Positions 10,068 to 21,232 of a stretch of 64,000 bases of DNA are shown here, piece after piece. The notes under the pieces were generated by a model. The model ran no database searches. It saw only the letters and a program-made list of their open reading frames with translations, and was not told the DNA's origin. The stretch covers positions 2,170,001-2,234,000 of the forward strand of contig JARFXM010000010.1 of NCBI GenBank assembly GCA_029532625.1, given 5' to 3'. The position numbers and the translations under genes are program-made. Source of the stretch: Lomentospora prolificans (taxonomy: Eukaryota > Ascomycota > Sordariomycetes > Microascales > Microascaceae). The stretch's first letter is position 1, and each line of letters starts with the position of its first letter.

Positions 10068-13000
10068 TCAAGCGCTCCACTGTACCTTGGACTCCTTGAA
10101 GATACTAACCATGCCCATCGGCAGGAGTCCGGGCTCGACAATATTCAATCCGCCGAAACGGCCAAAGATCTCTTGGCCATACATTATCATCACCCATTTC
10201 CAGTATGGCTCTTTCAGTTTTAGAAGCTTAGCGGCTACTGAAGGACTTGTGCTGGTCTGCATGATTTGAGCCACAGCGGCCTGGATTTCCGGAGACTGGC
10301 TGAGATCAATGCTTTGCTCTGTTGGCTTCTTCATCAGCTGATTGAAAGCATCCTTGACTTGGAAGGGATGACGGAAGTCGAATTCTTCCCGGTACAGGAC
10401 GTAATCTTCAAAACTGAGAAATGCCTCGGTCTCTGGAGGCGCGATAGCCATCTGCCCTCCGAAGGCTCGCTTCTTTGATGTCTTCCCAGAGATGAATGCC
10501 TGCAATGCATTCTGATAGGCATCACGCTCGCTCTTTGCAAGGGCCGCAAAGGTTTCGTCTGTAGACTCGAGAACATCGTCTCTGATCTGAAGAAGGGTGA
10601 TGAACGGAGACTTGAGATCAAGGCCTCCCAGCTCTGCGGGAAAGTAGAGAAAACCATCAGGGACATCCTTGGCACCGAACCGGTCCCGGAGGATTTTCTT
10701 AAGGTAGTCCGCAATGCTTGCGGAAGGCTGATCGCTTCCCTCCGTCAGCGCCGAGAAAATGCGCTTCTGGATACGGTGGTGGGTCTCCAGCATCTTGTCG
10801 ACGTGGCCGCGACCAAAGCAATTCGCCGGAATGCCAAAGTTGGATGAAAAGAACGTGGACGCGTAACTGTTCCAAGTTTGCACGAATGAGAAAACGCTCT
10901 TCTCCTTTTCTTGTAATTGTTTCAGGAGATCTTCGATGTGCGTGTCAACGAGAGATTGGTCAATGTCAAACCGGCCAGTCTCCGGAGACAAGGCAAGGAA
11001 CCCCCATCGGATGTCTCCTTCGGGAAGTGACTCCCCGAGAGGCAGAGCGACATCCGGGTTATCTGAGATTCGAACAGATCCAGTCTTTGTGCCGTCTATA
11101 GGGACGCCTATGACGGCGACAAACTCTTCTACAACCTTCCAGGCTTCAATGGCGTTGTTGTGTTCGGGTGACCAGAACCACAAATCATCTTGGACGCGCC
11201 AAAGTACATTTCCCGACGTCGCTTGGTTCACGGCAAAATCAAGCCCAAACAGAACCGCCTCTCCGAACAGCTCGGTCAAAACGTGTGACGCCGGGGCACC
11301 ACGGCGTCGCTCTCTGACGGGCGTTCCCTCTTCGGCATCCATCCATTTTAAAGGAGCCTTTAGGAACTTGGAGAAGAACCCAAGCCAACTGGGAGACACT
11401 CCCCAGAACCTTAAGAACGATAAGATTGTTTCGTGCGGCAGGAGCGAGTTCCAGCGCTCAAACACGCAGTGAAACGCGGTAATCTCTCCATGCAGCTTGG
11501 TGTTGAGAGCAATCTCCGTTGCGAGCAGGTGAAGGATTTCTTGCTTCAGAGCAAAAGGCTTCATGTCCTCAGGGCCATGGTCCGACTCCCAGTCCCCGTC
11601 CGATTCTTCGTCCAGGTCCGAAGGCATGCCATACTTTGGAGAGAAGCCAGCAGACATGCCAAAGGAATTGGAAGAACCAAACGACGACGGGTCAGAAGCC
11701 GCCATCTGTGCTGCGGGCCGCATCTGTGATTTTTGTTGGAAATGGCGCTGTTGCGCCATCTGCTGCGCCCTCTGCTGATTCATCTGTTGTTGCATCTGCT
11801 GGGTCATCTGTTGCTGCATTTGCTGATTTTTAGGTAGCGGTGCCTGGGAAGGCGCCGGCCGCCTCCCATATTCAACCTCGTGTTCACCTTCCGTGCCAGC
11901 CCTTTGTTGATCATGGCGCGTCAGCAGGTTAGACACAAAGTACCCCCCGGTGTAAATTCCATGCCTCCTCGCTTGCAATGAGTTTGAAGAGTGAAGGGCC
12001 CCGCCGAGCTGTTGTTGTAGGCGGCGCCTCTTTGCCAGGGGAACATCCTTGCCCTTGAACTTCCAGGCGCCTTTCGTCTTGCGGAATACCCGGAAGAGGT
12101 CTTTGAAGAGTACGGACCACTGGACTCCGATGAATTGGAGGAATATGGCCTGGAGAATATCCTCGTGCATGCGAATGTTGTATATACCGCTGATCAACCT
12201 ATCCTGCTCCACACCCACCATGTCACCCCATGACCACGAGTCTAACGCCGCAAGACGCATGTTTAGTACGTCGGCGACCTCTGCCAGGATTATCGGATTG
12301 GCCTTGAAGTCTCTGAGCACATCTCGTTGATCCGGCGAGAGGATCCCAGAGGTCAGAAGGCCGTTGATGGTCCACGTGAGAGTGTCCTGCGTGAATTGAT
12401 TGGGCCTGTTCATCGTGTTTTCAAACGCGGCGACTCGGTCACGCAGCGTCTTGAGGGCGCGAAGAACTTGCTCCCTGTTGGGCCTGTCTTGGCCAAACGT
12501 GCCGTCAAGATATCCCGAGACCTGGTCCGGATTGACACCAGACTCGCTAAAGACAACGGCTTCCCAGGCTTTTCTCATTTCCAATTTCTCTTTCCGGGCC
12601 GCGCTGTCGGCTGCGCCCGAATCGCCTGTGCCAGGAGCGCGCCTCTGAGCACTCTGCTCTGTGGAGAGCCATTCACTAACGAGTTGACCGTAAAGGGAGG
12701 CGTACTGGAATTTGAGAGACTGCGTATCGAGGTGCTCAATAAGCGACGCTTCCCAGGCTTTCATCATGTCATTAGAGACGGAGGGGTCGTAGCGGGCTTG
12801 AGCGAAGAATCGATCGAGGTTCTTCAACTTCTTTTCCAACCCCGGATGTTTGGTCTGGCCCCCAACAATTTCGCCATGTTTGTCTACCGCAAGGGAGAGG
12901 CACTGCTTGACTCCTTTGCTGAGCAGCTCAAGGCGGTCGATAGGGGTCTTGGCGGCCTCCAGGGCGGCCAAGAGGGTGGACTTGGACTTTTCATAGCTTG

Positions 13001-13082
13001 CGTATCTCTTCGAGAGCTCTTCGAGCTTGGTGGTTGTGATCTCTTGGAGGGTTTGGGAGAAGACACTGCCAGAGCTAGCCAT
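10068..13082 (-). CDS. rvt-type cellular reverse-transcriptase-related protein
   Basis: Intronless, 1,004 residues from ATG 13082. The same frame extends to a GTG at 13142, but the first ATG gives the start MASSGSVFSQ. The N-terminal ~400 residues are helical, with likely coiled coil at TKLEELSKRYASYEKSKS. A Gln/Met-rich stretch lies at about 420-455. The C-terminal half has reverse-transcriptase palm features: LPHETILSFLRFWGVS (~549-564), RRGAPASHVLTELFGE (~593-608), the catalytic-type pair in WRVQDDLWFW (D632, D633) and GVPIDGTKTGSV after it. There is no gag, protease, integrase or RNase H and no terminal repeats, so this is a stand-alone gene like the rvt genes of fungi such as Neurospora crassa, not a transposon. 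The first catalytic Asp expected near FHCVFERWNSLLPH is not seen. Cellular role unknown. Confidence 0.75.
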   Translation of the reverse strand: MASSGSVFSQTLQEITTTKLEELSKRYASYEKSKSTLLAALEAAKTPIDRLELLSKGVKQCLSLAVDKHGEIVGGQTKHPGLEKKLKNLDRFFAQARYDPSVSNDMMKAWEASLIEHLDTQSLKFQYASLYGQLVSEWLSTEQSAQRRAPGTGDSGAADSAARKEKLEMRKAWEAVVFSESGVNPDQVSGYLDGTFGQDRPNREQVLRALKTLRDRVAAFENTMNRPNQFTQDTLTWTINGLLTSGILSPDQRDVLRDFKANPIILAEVADVLNMRLAALDSWSWGDMVGVEQDRLISGIYNIRMHEDILQAIFLQFIGVQWSVLFKDLFRVFRKTKGAWKFKGKDVPLAKRRRLQQQLGGALHSSNSLQARRHGIYTGGYFVSNLLTRHDQQRAGTEGEHEVEYGRRPAPSQAPLPKNQQMQQQMTQQMQQQMNQQRAQQMAQQRHFQQKSQMRPAAQMAASDPSSFGSSNSFGMSAGFSPKYGMPSDLDEESDGDWESDHGPEDMKPFALKQEILHLLATEIALNTKLHGEITAFHCVFERWNSLLPHETILSFLRFWGVSPSWLGFFSKFLKAPLKWMDAEEGTPVRERRRGAPASHVLTELFGEAVLFGLDFAVNQATSGNVLWRVQDDLWFWSPEHNNAIEAWKVVEEFVAVIGVPIDGTKTGSVRISDNPDVALPLGESLPEGDIRWGFLALSPETGRFDIDQSLVDTHIEDLLKQLQEKEKSVFSFVQTWNSYASTFFSSNFGIPANCFGRGHVDKMLETHHRIQKRIFSALTEGSDQPSASIADYLKKILRDRFGAKDVPDGFLYFPAELGGLDLKSPFITLLQIRDDVLESTDETFAALAKSERDAYQNALQAFISGKTSKKRAFGGQMAIAPPETEAFLSFEDYVLYREEFDFRHPFQVKDAFNQLMKKPTEQSIDLSQSPEIQAAVAQIMQTSTSPSVAAKLLKLKEPYWKWVMIMYGQEIFGRFGGLNIVEPGLLPMGMVSIFKESKVQWSA

Positions 13083-16000
13083 GATGGAGGCCTGGCGAGG
13101 GTATGTATTATGGTGATTACGAATAGGGAACTGTACTATCACGGTATCAAGGGATAAGCAGGACTGTAGGCGTGTATGACCAGTGATGAGCTGTCTTAAG
13201 ACGGGACTGGCGAGTGTGGTTTTTTTTTCTCAGGGTCGATGATTAGGGGAGGATAATCGTCGTATTTATATACGACAGGGTGGACAGCCACTAGGCATGC
13301 TGAATCCGGAGTTTTACAGAGGAGCGAAGTGCCTGCGCCACACTCTCAAAAGTGTTGCACTGTAAAACCCACATATAGCGCCAAAATGTACGTGCCAGGC
13401 AGCAACTCCGATGTGGCACAAAATCCAGGGTCCCATAGTACAGTGGTTCAAGGCAGTCACCCCATTGAATTTCGAGTTCGCGTCCCGTCAAAAGGCAGAC
13501 GAACGGAGCGGAAAAATTTGGATCCACGCGAAGACGAAGTTAGGACTCCAATTGTCGCACAGCACTTGAGTGCAGCAACTCAGCGATTTCAAACAAATAA
13601 GCAAAATCGCTGTATTGAATATTATTCTTTTTTTTTTTTTTTTTTTGGTGTGATTTTTCCCTTCTTCTGCCTTGTTTCATTTGCTTTTATTGACACCAAC
13701 CTTGCATTGGTGCACTGTATCCCATTCTCCACCTGGGCATTGTGCTGCGCAAGACGAGACGAGATGCTGGACACCCTGTTGAACGGGTTTGTGCAGGACG
13801 CGGAACCAACCTGAGAATGCTACCAGATGTGGGCTCTATTCATCCAATGGAGGCAGATGCGATTCCTTCAAGCAGGAACTGGATGGTTAAAATCTGCCCT
13901 CCTGATTCCTTTTAACTCATAATATTCTTCACTGAGGTTTAACTGCGACAGGACCCATTTGTAGCACTATGATAGAAGACTGTTATGCAACAACATATAT
14001 ATATCGAATCCTTCAACTTGCTGGCCGATAGCTAAGTGAGAAGCTCAAGTGAACCCGAAGTAGGAGCTCAAAGACACCTCGTTCCTTGGAGCTGTAGCCG
14101 GAATGAGAGCCCTATGGGCTACTAGTCGAGCTACGACTGCGGGAAGAACCGATAAGCGAGATCCAGGAACGGGACAACAAATGAGGAGATCTGCCCTACA
14201 GCTCGAAAGCTCCGTCCCTAGGTGTAAAGCCTGTGAGGGTCATAAAGGTATGCTGTACCCTGGTAGCTAGCTAGAGATCGATACGGAAGAGCTATATTGC
14301 GCAGAAACCAGCAGACATGTCAATTTGAGAGTGACCAGAGACCAGGAAACTATTGAAGATAAACAATGTAGGAAGCTTGTGGGTCTTAGAGATAAAATCG
14401 GACCTGAGCCTGGGTGGGATTTGCCTCATGGCAAGGTCCCTGGAATGCGGCCAAATCTGACAGGTAATATTATTATATGGCCTGCTCTTGAATAACAAGT
14501 CGAAGAACCTTACCACTGCGCCCGGCCGCAAAATTTGATCCACTGCCCTCAACGGTACCTCGTGTTTCCCCATTTCCTATGGACCCCTTTTGATCAGACG
14601 TGAAATAGAGATTTACGGGTTGGTTTTCTATGTTATCTCCGCGTTGCTATGGATCGGGGACTGGACAGAGCGTAACCAGTCGTAGATTACGAAGACTGGT
14701 TGCGGTTGTCTGGGGTCATTGGCTGGCTTTTATGAGATCTTGGAAGAACTGCTATTTGTTCTGGTCTCCCGGGCCGTAGGGAAGCAAGTCCGCAATGGCA
14801 CGAATACGCCATGAGGTTCGGTGGAAAGAGCGATGGTCACGTTTCTCGATCGCCGCTTCCACGATGGATCGCCACAACTCATATTACGAAGAAGCTCCAT
14901 ATAGTGGCATAACACTTCAAGCAAACGGATTGGAAGGGACACGAGCCTGGATCCTCGTAATGCGATGGCTACTTGCAGACTCATTATTGGGAACCTCGAG
15001 GTAAACAGCAAGTGTTCGAACCCCAATCCACTATTTTTTTTTCTTTCAATTTCCTTTTCCCTTTCCATTCATCGCTTTCCCCTTCTTTTCTCTCACCCTC
15101 GGGTCGGGCAAGGGCCCTTTCTAGTATTTTGAACCGATGACCAGCTCCGTTGGTCTGGCCAGGACCTGGTTAGATTTGTGGCGTTATGTGCTCCAATATT
15201 AGAAAAGGAATCTACAATTTCACTGCGCCATTTCGCCCCTTCGCCCTAGGCCATCATACCGTATATATTATTGCAACAATTTCGGGGATTTTCCTAGCGG
15301 CGTGAAAATATGAACGACCTGCAGGTCGGTGATGAACCTCGACGAAATGAAAAGACCCGAGGACCCCTTTACACAAACGAGCAATTAGAAAGAAGGGAGG
15401 AGCGGATAGGACAGGGCGCTTGGCGGTCCCGAGAACCCTAAGCATCGGGTCCGCCAATATCGGTATAGGTGCCTCTTTCAAGATTCGAGAACCCGGGAAT
15501 CACCACGATTGTCTGTGTTGGCTGCCAGGGGAATTAGGCAGACATCCTAGACCCCGGCTCACGTACCAAGGTTCGATATTAACGCGACGCTAATACATCA
15601 CAGTCGATTCGAGGAGAGAACCCAGGTCAACATCGAAATGCAGGTACGGAGCCCTCGGGCGAGAGCGGGTCTTCATGACCCCCAAAGCCCCGTCGTTCGG
15701 AATAGAAGATGAAAACAGCGAGTTTATCGTGCGGCGATTCCTGCCAGAAAAGCAGGGCTAGTGGCTCTCTGTCCGGGGATGCACGTTTGAACCAACTCGT
15801 ACTCGTGCTAGCGGCTGCACCATTTATTCAAGCTTACCGAAGTGGTTATGTTCGCGACGCTAGTCCATGCAGAAAAGAAAATTCGAGATTCGCGACGGCA
15901 AGGTTAGGCTCTCTTTTCTGGTTTAGCATGGAATTTGACAGGCGCCAGGATTTGCGAACGGACTGGGTTCTGTTTACTCTCGATCCTACGCGGCAGCAAC

Positions 16001-17582
16001 AAATGGGACGACATTATCGCGTATACTTTGGTCCTACACCCAAGCTCACGGTTGCTATCAGGGGTGCGAATGCATTGTGGGACTGACATGGACCTAGCAT
16101 GTTTCGGAGCAAGTCGACTTGATGACATGACATGACACCATCGCGAAGTCGCTTCAAGGTTAGAGGACTATATGTCCCGCCACTGGCTCTATTGGCGCCC
16201 GCGAGTGCGTTCATGCAGTCTCGTTTGGAGAAAATTGGCCTGCAATACCCGTATTGATGCTATTTTCAACTCGCACCGAGAGAAGAGCACGATGGAGGCT
16301 CGTGATGTCGGTTTGGTGTCGGCTCCACGGATCAAGGGTTGTGCTGAGGAGAGAACCTGGGTGAGGAGACACAACTGCAATGCGGTTGGTGGAATTTAGA
16401 ATAGAATCGCGCTAGAACCCAGAAAAGTAGTAGCCCGTTATGAAGGGGATATGCCCAGGACCGCCCAGGGGGGTTCCCAGGTTTCATCCTTCCAAAAAGG
16501 GACTAATGAAGTTGCACCGTGCCTGGGTCGGGCCACCCGCTCAGTGACGGCGAGCGAATGGAGGTCAGAAATCCCAAAGTCGGTTGAGGAACCCCTTGAG
16601 CCTCAAGGCGCGCCAACGAGGGTGTGCTGTCCTGGCGTGTGCCCACCTCAACGCCATTGCCCTGGGCTCCGTTTTCTGTGAAATCCTGCACCCTCGACTT
16701 CCTCGAATCTCCCTTCGTTGATTATCCCCTTGCAAGGCGACGCTGGGGCCACAAAAGGTGGGCACCGCTTGCCCGGTTTTCCCCCTCTTCTTTCGTCCAT
16801 AGCTCCTTGATGCTGGCTACCCCCTTGCTTCGATCACCCAACAAGATGAGAGGATTCCTGGGATTTCGGCTCGCTCGACCGACATCTGCTGGGAGCGGGT
16901 TCAAAAGAGGGGTGGGCTCACCTGAAAATGCGGATCCTTGCCAATGCATTTCGCGTGGGCGCTGAGTCCACACACAGACTCCCACCCATGCTGGCTCTCC
17001 CGCCCTTTGGATCTGGGCTGGCGCAGGTGCGGCGCAGACGAGCGGATTCAATGCTGCTTTGCCCAGCTCAATGCATCAGAGCCTTCGCTTTGGTTCCAAT
17101 CTCTTGGCCCCACGCTTGCCCTTGTGCCACCCACGCCCGCGTATGTACGTATAGACAACGACCCCTTGGCCAGCCCAGTGGGGATTGCTCCTTAAATCAA
17201 AATTATCACTGTTGGTGTTCTAAGATGAGATGAGTGGGGGAAGGAAGGGCTGCCTCGATGGTGAGGTTGGTGGTGCTGGTCAAGACCCCTGGTCACCACG
17301 TTCACGATGAGTTTCTCGTAGATATAAGTAGATGGCTCTCGACACGCCTCAATGGCTTCTTTTCCCCTTCTTTTCCAGCTCACACCTCAATCGTGCTTCA
17401 TTGTCGTCCCTCAGTTTGAAGGTTCGCTGTCCAGTCTTTTCTACTTCCATTCTTTTTTCTTTGGCTGTGCCATACCTCATTCTTTGAAACCCACTCGAAA
17501 GTCGAATCCAAAAGCAATTCGCTTCATCCACTCATTTCAATCAACCGTAAGGACAACCTAGAGAAACAAAATCTCCATCAAC
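13083..17582. other. 4.5-kb gene-free region
   Basis: The longest gap in the window. Open frames are short, mutually overlapping and without motifs. It contains a T19 run (13628-13646), a weak tRNA-promoter-like pair near 13,436-13,486 that does not fold as a tRNA, and an imperfect hairpin around 14,080-14,210. The last kilobase leads into the AA9 gene and is pyrimidine-rich. I see no transposon ends. Confidence 0.45.
13628..13646 (+). repeat. Homopolymer T19
   Basis: A run of 19 T in intergenic DNA, a place where sequence length may be unreliable. Confidence 0.9.
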
Positions 17583-18593
17583 ATGCGTTACTCCATCGCT
17601 TCCGCCCTGGCCATGGCCAGCAGTGTTTCCGCTCACACCCTCATGTATGGTGCCTGGGTCAACGGTGAGGACCAGGGTGACGGCCGCAACGTCTACATCC
17701 GCACTCCCCCCAACAACAGCCCCGTCAAGGACCTCACCAGCCCCGACTTGGTCTGCAACGTCAACGGTGCCACGGCCGCCCCTAGCTTCGTCTCCGCCGC
17801 CGCCGGTGACACCCTCACCTTCGAGTGGTACCACGACAACCGTGGCGACGACATCATTGACCTTTCCCACTTGGGTCCCATCATCACCTGGATTGCCGAA
17901 TACACTGAGGGCGATGGCACCGGCGCCATCTGGACCAAGATTGCCGAGGATGGATACGATGGCTCCACCTGGGCTGTCGAGAAGCTCGTCGCTGCCGGTG
18001 GCAAGTGGGACTTCCAGCTTCCCTCTGCGCTCGCCGCTGGCAAGTACCTGATCCGTCAGGAGATCATCGCCCACCACGAGTCTGACACCGCTTTCAACGT
18101 CAACCCCGCCCGTGGTGCCCAGTTCTACCCCTCTTGCGTGCAAGTCGAGGTTTCTGGCTCTGGTAGCGCCGTTCCCGACCAGGGCTTCAACTTCAACGTT
18201 GACTACACCTATGCCGACCCCGGCATCGTGTTCAACCTCTACAGCGGCTACACCAGCTACCAGATTCCCGGACCTGAAGTCTGGGATGCCGCTAGCGCTG
18301 GTTCCGGTTCCGGTTCCGGCTCCGGCTCCGGCTCCGGCAGCTCTCCTTCCTCCCCGGCCGCCACCACTCCTGCCACTACCCAGCCCGCCGTCACCGAGCC
18401 TGCCGTTTCTCAGCCCGTTTTCTCTGAGCCCGCTGAGCAGGCCACTCCTAGCCCCATCATCACCACCCTCGTTACCTCTTCTCGCCCCACTGGCACCGCC
18501 GTCGAGGAGCCCGCCAAGCCAACCCCCACACGTGTTTCCCCTTGCAAGAGGAGGAAGCGAAGCATGAAGAAGCGAGTTGTTGCCACTTACTAA
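17583..18593 (+). CDS. AA9 lytic polysaccharide monooxygenase
   Basis: Secreted copper enzyme that oxidatively cleaves cellulose or related beta-glucans. Intronless, 336 residues. The signal peptide ends VSA at residue 17, so His18 becomes the mature N-terminal His of the copper histidine brace. H96 in SHLGP is the second copper ligand and Y182 in GAQFYPSC the axial Tyr; H165 and Q180 fit the second-sphere residues. This is a complete AA9 active site (formerly GH61). After about residue 238 comes a Ser-Gly repeat, then a Pro/Thr/Ser-rich stalk, and the protein ends in a basic tail with CKRRKRSMKKR. There is no CBM1 and no GPI-type hydrophobic end. The opposite strand is open for 374 codons, an effect of GC-rich codons and not a gene. 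Confidence 0.93.
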   Translation: MRYSIASALAMASSVSAHTLMYGAWVNGEDQGDGRNVYIRTPPNNSPVKDLTSPDLVCNVNGATAAPSFVSAAAGDTLTFEWYHDNRGDDIIDLSHLGPIITWIAEYTEGDGTGAIWTKIAEDGYDGSTWAVEKLVAAGGKWDFQLPSALAAGKYLIRQEIIAHHESDTAFNVNPARGAQFYPSCVQVEVSGSGSAVPDQGFNFNVDYTYADPGIVFNLYSGYTSYQIPGPEVWDAASAGSGSGSGSGSGSGSSPSSPAATTPATTQPAVTEPAVSQPVFSEPAEQATPSPIITTLVTSSRPTGTAVEEPAKPTPTRVSPCKRRKRSMKKRVVATY

Positions 18594-18637
18594 ACGCGCA
18601 ATGCGCGTGAACTGTGCGTCTGAGACGTCTGCACATC

Positions 18638-18664
18638 CACACACACACACACACACACACCACA
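18638..18664 (+). repeat. CA microsatellite
   Basis: About 13 CA units with one slip, just after the AA9 stop codon, probably in the 3' untranslated region. Length is likely to vary between strains. Confidence 0.9.
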
Positions 18665-21055
18665 TTTTTCTCTAGAAGAAGGACAGCTGCGTGACCGATG
18701 GGTCGGCGACAGTGTTGCACCCGCACGAAAAAACACCTTTTTTCATTCCATGTGTATATAGTTGTAAATTATTTGGCCTCTTTGATTCGTTCATGAGGGT
18801 GTCTTTACTTGTCTATATATTTGAGCCTTGAGCAATTGCATAACTTCTTCCTGTCCTACTCCGTGTTATTCCTGCTCTGATCCGTGATTTCCTTAGATTT
18901 CTCTTTACCCTAGTGGAAGCGTGGAGAAGTACACCGTAGTGTTGTGTTTGACTGTGAGCCAGCATCGAGCTCGACTCCAAGCTCGAAAACACCCTTCTTC
19001 TGTCACAGGAGCCTCTTCCTCTTGTTGGTCTTCCAGGGCGCCTTCCTTATACTTCGACTAAACAACCACGTCTCATAGACCCCTGATTCCGGAAAGTTAT
19101 CCTCAAGGCCCTTGGATACGGTCGCATAGAATGATGGCAGGCGGCAAATCACCTTCCCAAGACGGTTCTTCCTTGGGAGACCTAGCTAAGGAAGTGGCTT
19201 AGCTGCACGCTACTATCGTCAAAATCTATAGTATGAAGAGAAACATTCGTCATGAAGCTTTATTTGAACTGGATATCTCCCTCCATTCTATGTAGCTCTA
19301 GAGCGGGTTCACTACTGTATTTGGATTCTTGATTCGAATGAGCTTAGGTTAGTATGTTTGTAGATTGGAACGTGTCCTGACCAGATATAGAGCGGCAGCA
19401 AGCCGGTTCAGCTGCGCAGAGTCTCAGGCCTAATCTGAGAATAAATACACTCAGGCCTCTTAATGACGATCACTCCTTCGAGCGTGGACAACACTGGCGG
19501 GATTCCGGTGCCCTCGTGTGCGTGGTCTCAGCTCTCAGCTTCTCGTTGTCCTGTTTCAAACCCCCATTTTATTAACCAACAGCCAAATACGCTTGCGAGG
19601 AGAGCGCCACCAGAAGAAGCATTGCTTTGACGTAGCGAGGTCCATTTTTCGACGTGGAAGACGTACTCCAGACAGATCCTCAGTCAAGAGCCATTTCCCG
19701 GAACAAGTGGCCGACTCGGGGTAATAAAGGAGCAGAAACAAAGCAAAAATCGACGCCGCCAGACCACAAGCCCCTTCGATCAAGAATATGAGCAATCCAA
19801 TGCCCATGAAGGGCCCGAGCGACAAGATATTACCACCAAGCCAGCACGCGGCTCCACCAACAGCCGTTAAATTATCGCCAGAACGGCAGGCCCTTTGCGA
19901 TCATATCTTCTCTACACCCATGGCTCCTTCGCGTCGTTCCTTTCTTTCTTTTCTTTTTCTTCCTATGGCGCTGTTGGAACACCAATATTTCCCTGTGCGA
20001 TCTCTACGCTCGACCGTCCCCTTCTAATACCACAGATTGCAACCACTTCCTGGCATTAACCTCATGTACCTCATTCCTTGCACGATTTTGGTCACTCATT
20101 GCCTGCATGAGGCCCGACTTCGATGCTTCTGGGGTGCTGGAAGTGGACTTGGTCTTGCCGCGCAACGACACATATGCACCTCTGCTAGTCCATGCCCCTT
20201 GTCTGCTTCCCGACGCAATGGTTCTACCCTTTTATTTCATACACAATACGGAACAGCAAGCCTCAGGGGGTGATAGAATCTAGCCACTGTAATCTAGGCT
20301 TTAAAACTACTCTACCTCGACCTATACTTCGACGCCAGCTACTTCTCTAACTTTAGAATTGAGAATCACTGGTTGATGGAGTGTGATAAGTAGTGGATTC
20401 CTCCATCCCGACACCCCGGGATCCTTGTCGGGCCAAAGTCGACTCTGCGATTGCTGAAAGAATATTTGCTTTCTTCATTGCCATGTTGTGATGGGGCTCA
20501 AATCTGCGAAATGACTGCCCACCAAAAGACGATGAGAGTGCCGCCTATCGACTAGTCTCCGTTGGCGTGGTGGGCTTGGCAGCCGCATTTGAAGCGTTTG
20601 GTTCATTCTGGTATAAACTTTTTTATCTTCATTGGTCGAGACTGAATAGCTACAACACTATGCCCCGTGAGCTTGGGGTTGTATTGCCGTGCTCCCATCG
20701 TAGACGAGCCACTGAGACGCCGGGGATCGGTTCCGCAATCCCTGACGGTCATCCCGACTGTGCAACGTTGCCCTCTACTTGGAGGGCTTTCTCGTCCCAG
20801 GGGCTCAGCAATCGGAGCGGAACTATCTGTCTTACCTGCATAGACCTGTAGAGCCTATTAGCACGAGATTTTGCGCTTCGGCCTGGGGAATTCTTCGTTG
20901 CTATGCCTTGAAAAGGAAATTGGAACGGTCGCCGACGGGCTGAGCAGGCATAAATTGATAGCATTGCGTTGCTCTTGTTTGCAGTCGTCGCTTTCGTGGA
21001 CTCCCATAAGCTTTTTGGTGCGGAGGCGGGAGAGCAAGATTCAGAGGCCCAAGGA
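18665..21055. other. 2.4-kb intergenic region
   Basis: No gene can be supported. A hydrophobic open frame on the minus strand (19,556-19,900; LLIFLIEGACGL, IFALFLLLYYPES) resembles membrane segments but has no start codon or clear exon partner. The end of the region carries the promoter of the small secreted protein gene. Confidence 0.4.
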
Positions 21056-21064
21056 TATATAAAA
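21056..21064 (+). promoter_or_regulatory. TATA box of the small secreted protein gene
   Basis: TATATAAAA, 169 bases before the ATG at 21233. Confidence 0.5.
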
Positions 21065-21232
21065 CTGCTTCATTTCCTAATAATAATAGTTTTGTCTTCA
21101 TCCTCGCAAGCATTTCAAATCCATAACGTTGTCATCAATTGGAACACTAAAGGTAATCACGCATTTCCATCGAACTCATCATAAACCTCGCCACTTCTCA
21201 TTAACCGTCTACCGTTCCCGCCAAACGCCAAA

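Noticed and set aside
12327..13157. A 276-codon plus-strand open frame over the rvt gene
   Set aside because: No family motif or signal; it is the shadow of the minus-strand coding sequence.
13436..13486. tRNA-like promoter boxes (TAGTACAGTGG and a GTTCGCGTC-like B box)
   Set aside because: Acceptor and T stems do not pair, so no tRNA cloverleaf forms; at most a very old tRNA-derived relic.
14990..15030. GTGTTCGAACCCC resembling a tRNA T arm
   Set aside because: The flanking bases do not form the T stem and no D or anticodon arm is found.
17541..18665. A 374-codon open frame opposite the AA9 gene
   Set aside because: It mirrors a GC-rich coding gene, is Gly/Val/Ala-rich without motifs, and the plus-strand AA9 has a full active site.
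19556..19900. Hydrophobic minus-strand open frame resembling a membrane protein
   Set aside because: A stop lies just upstream, no start codon or convincing splice partner was found, and no family was recognised.
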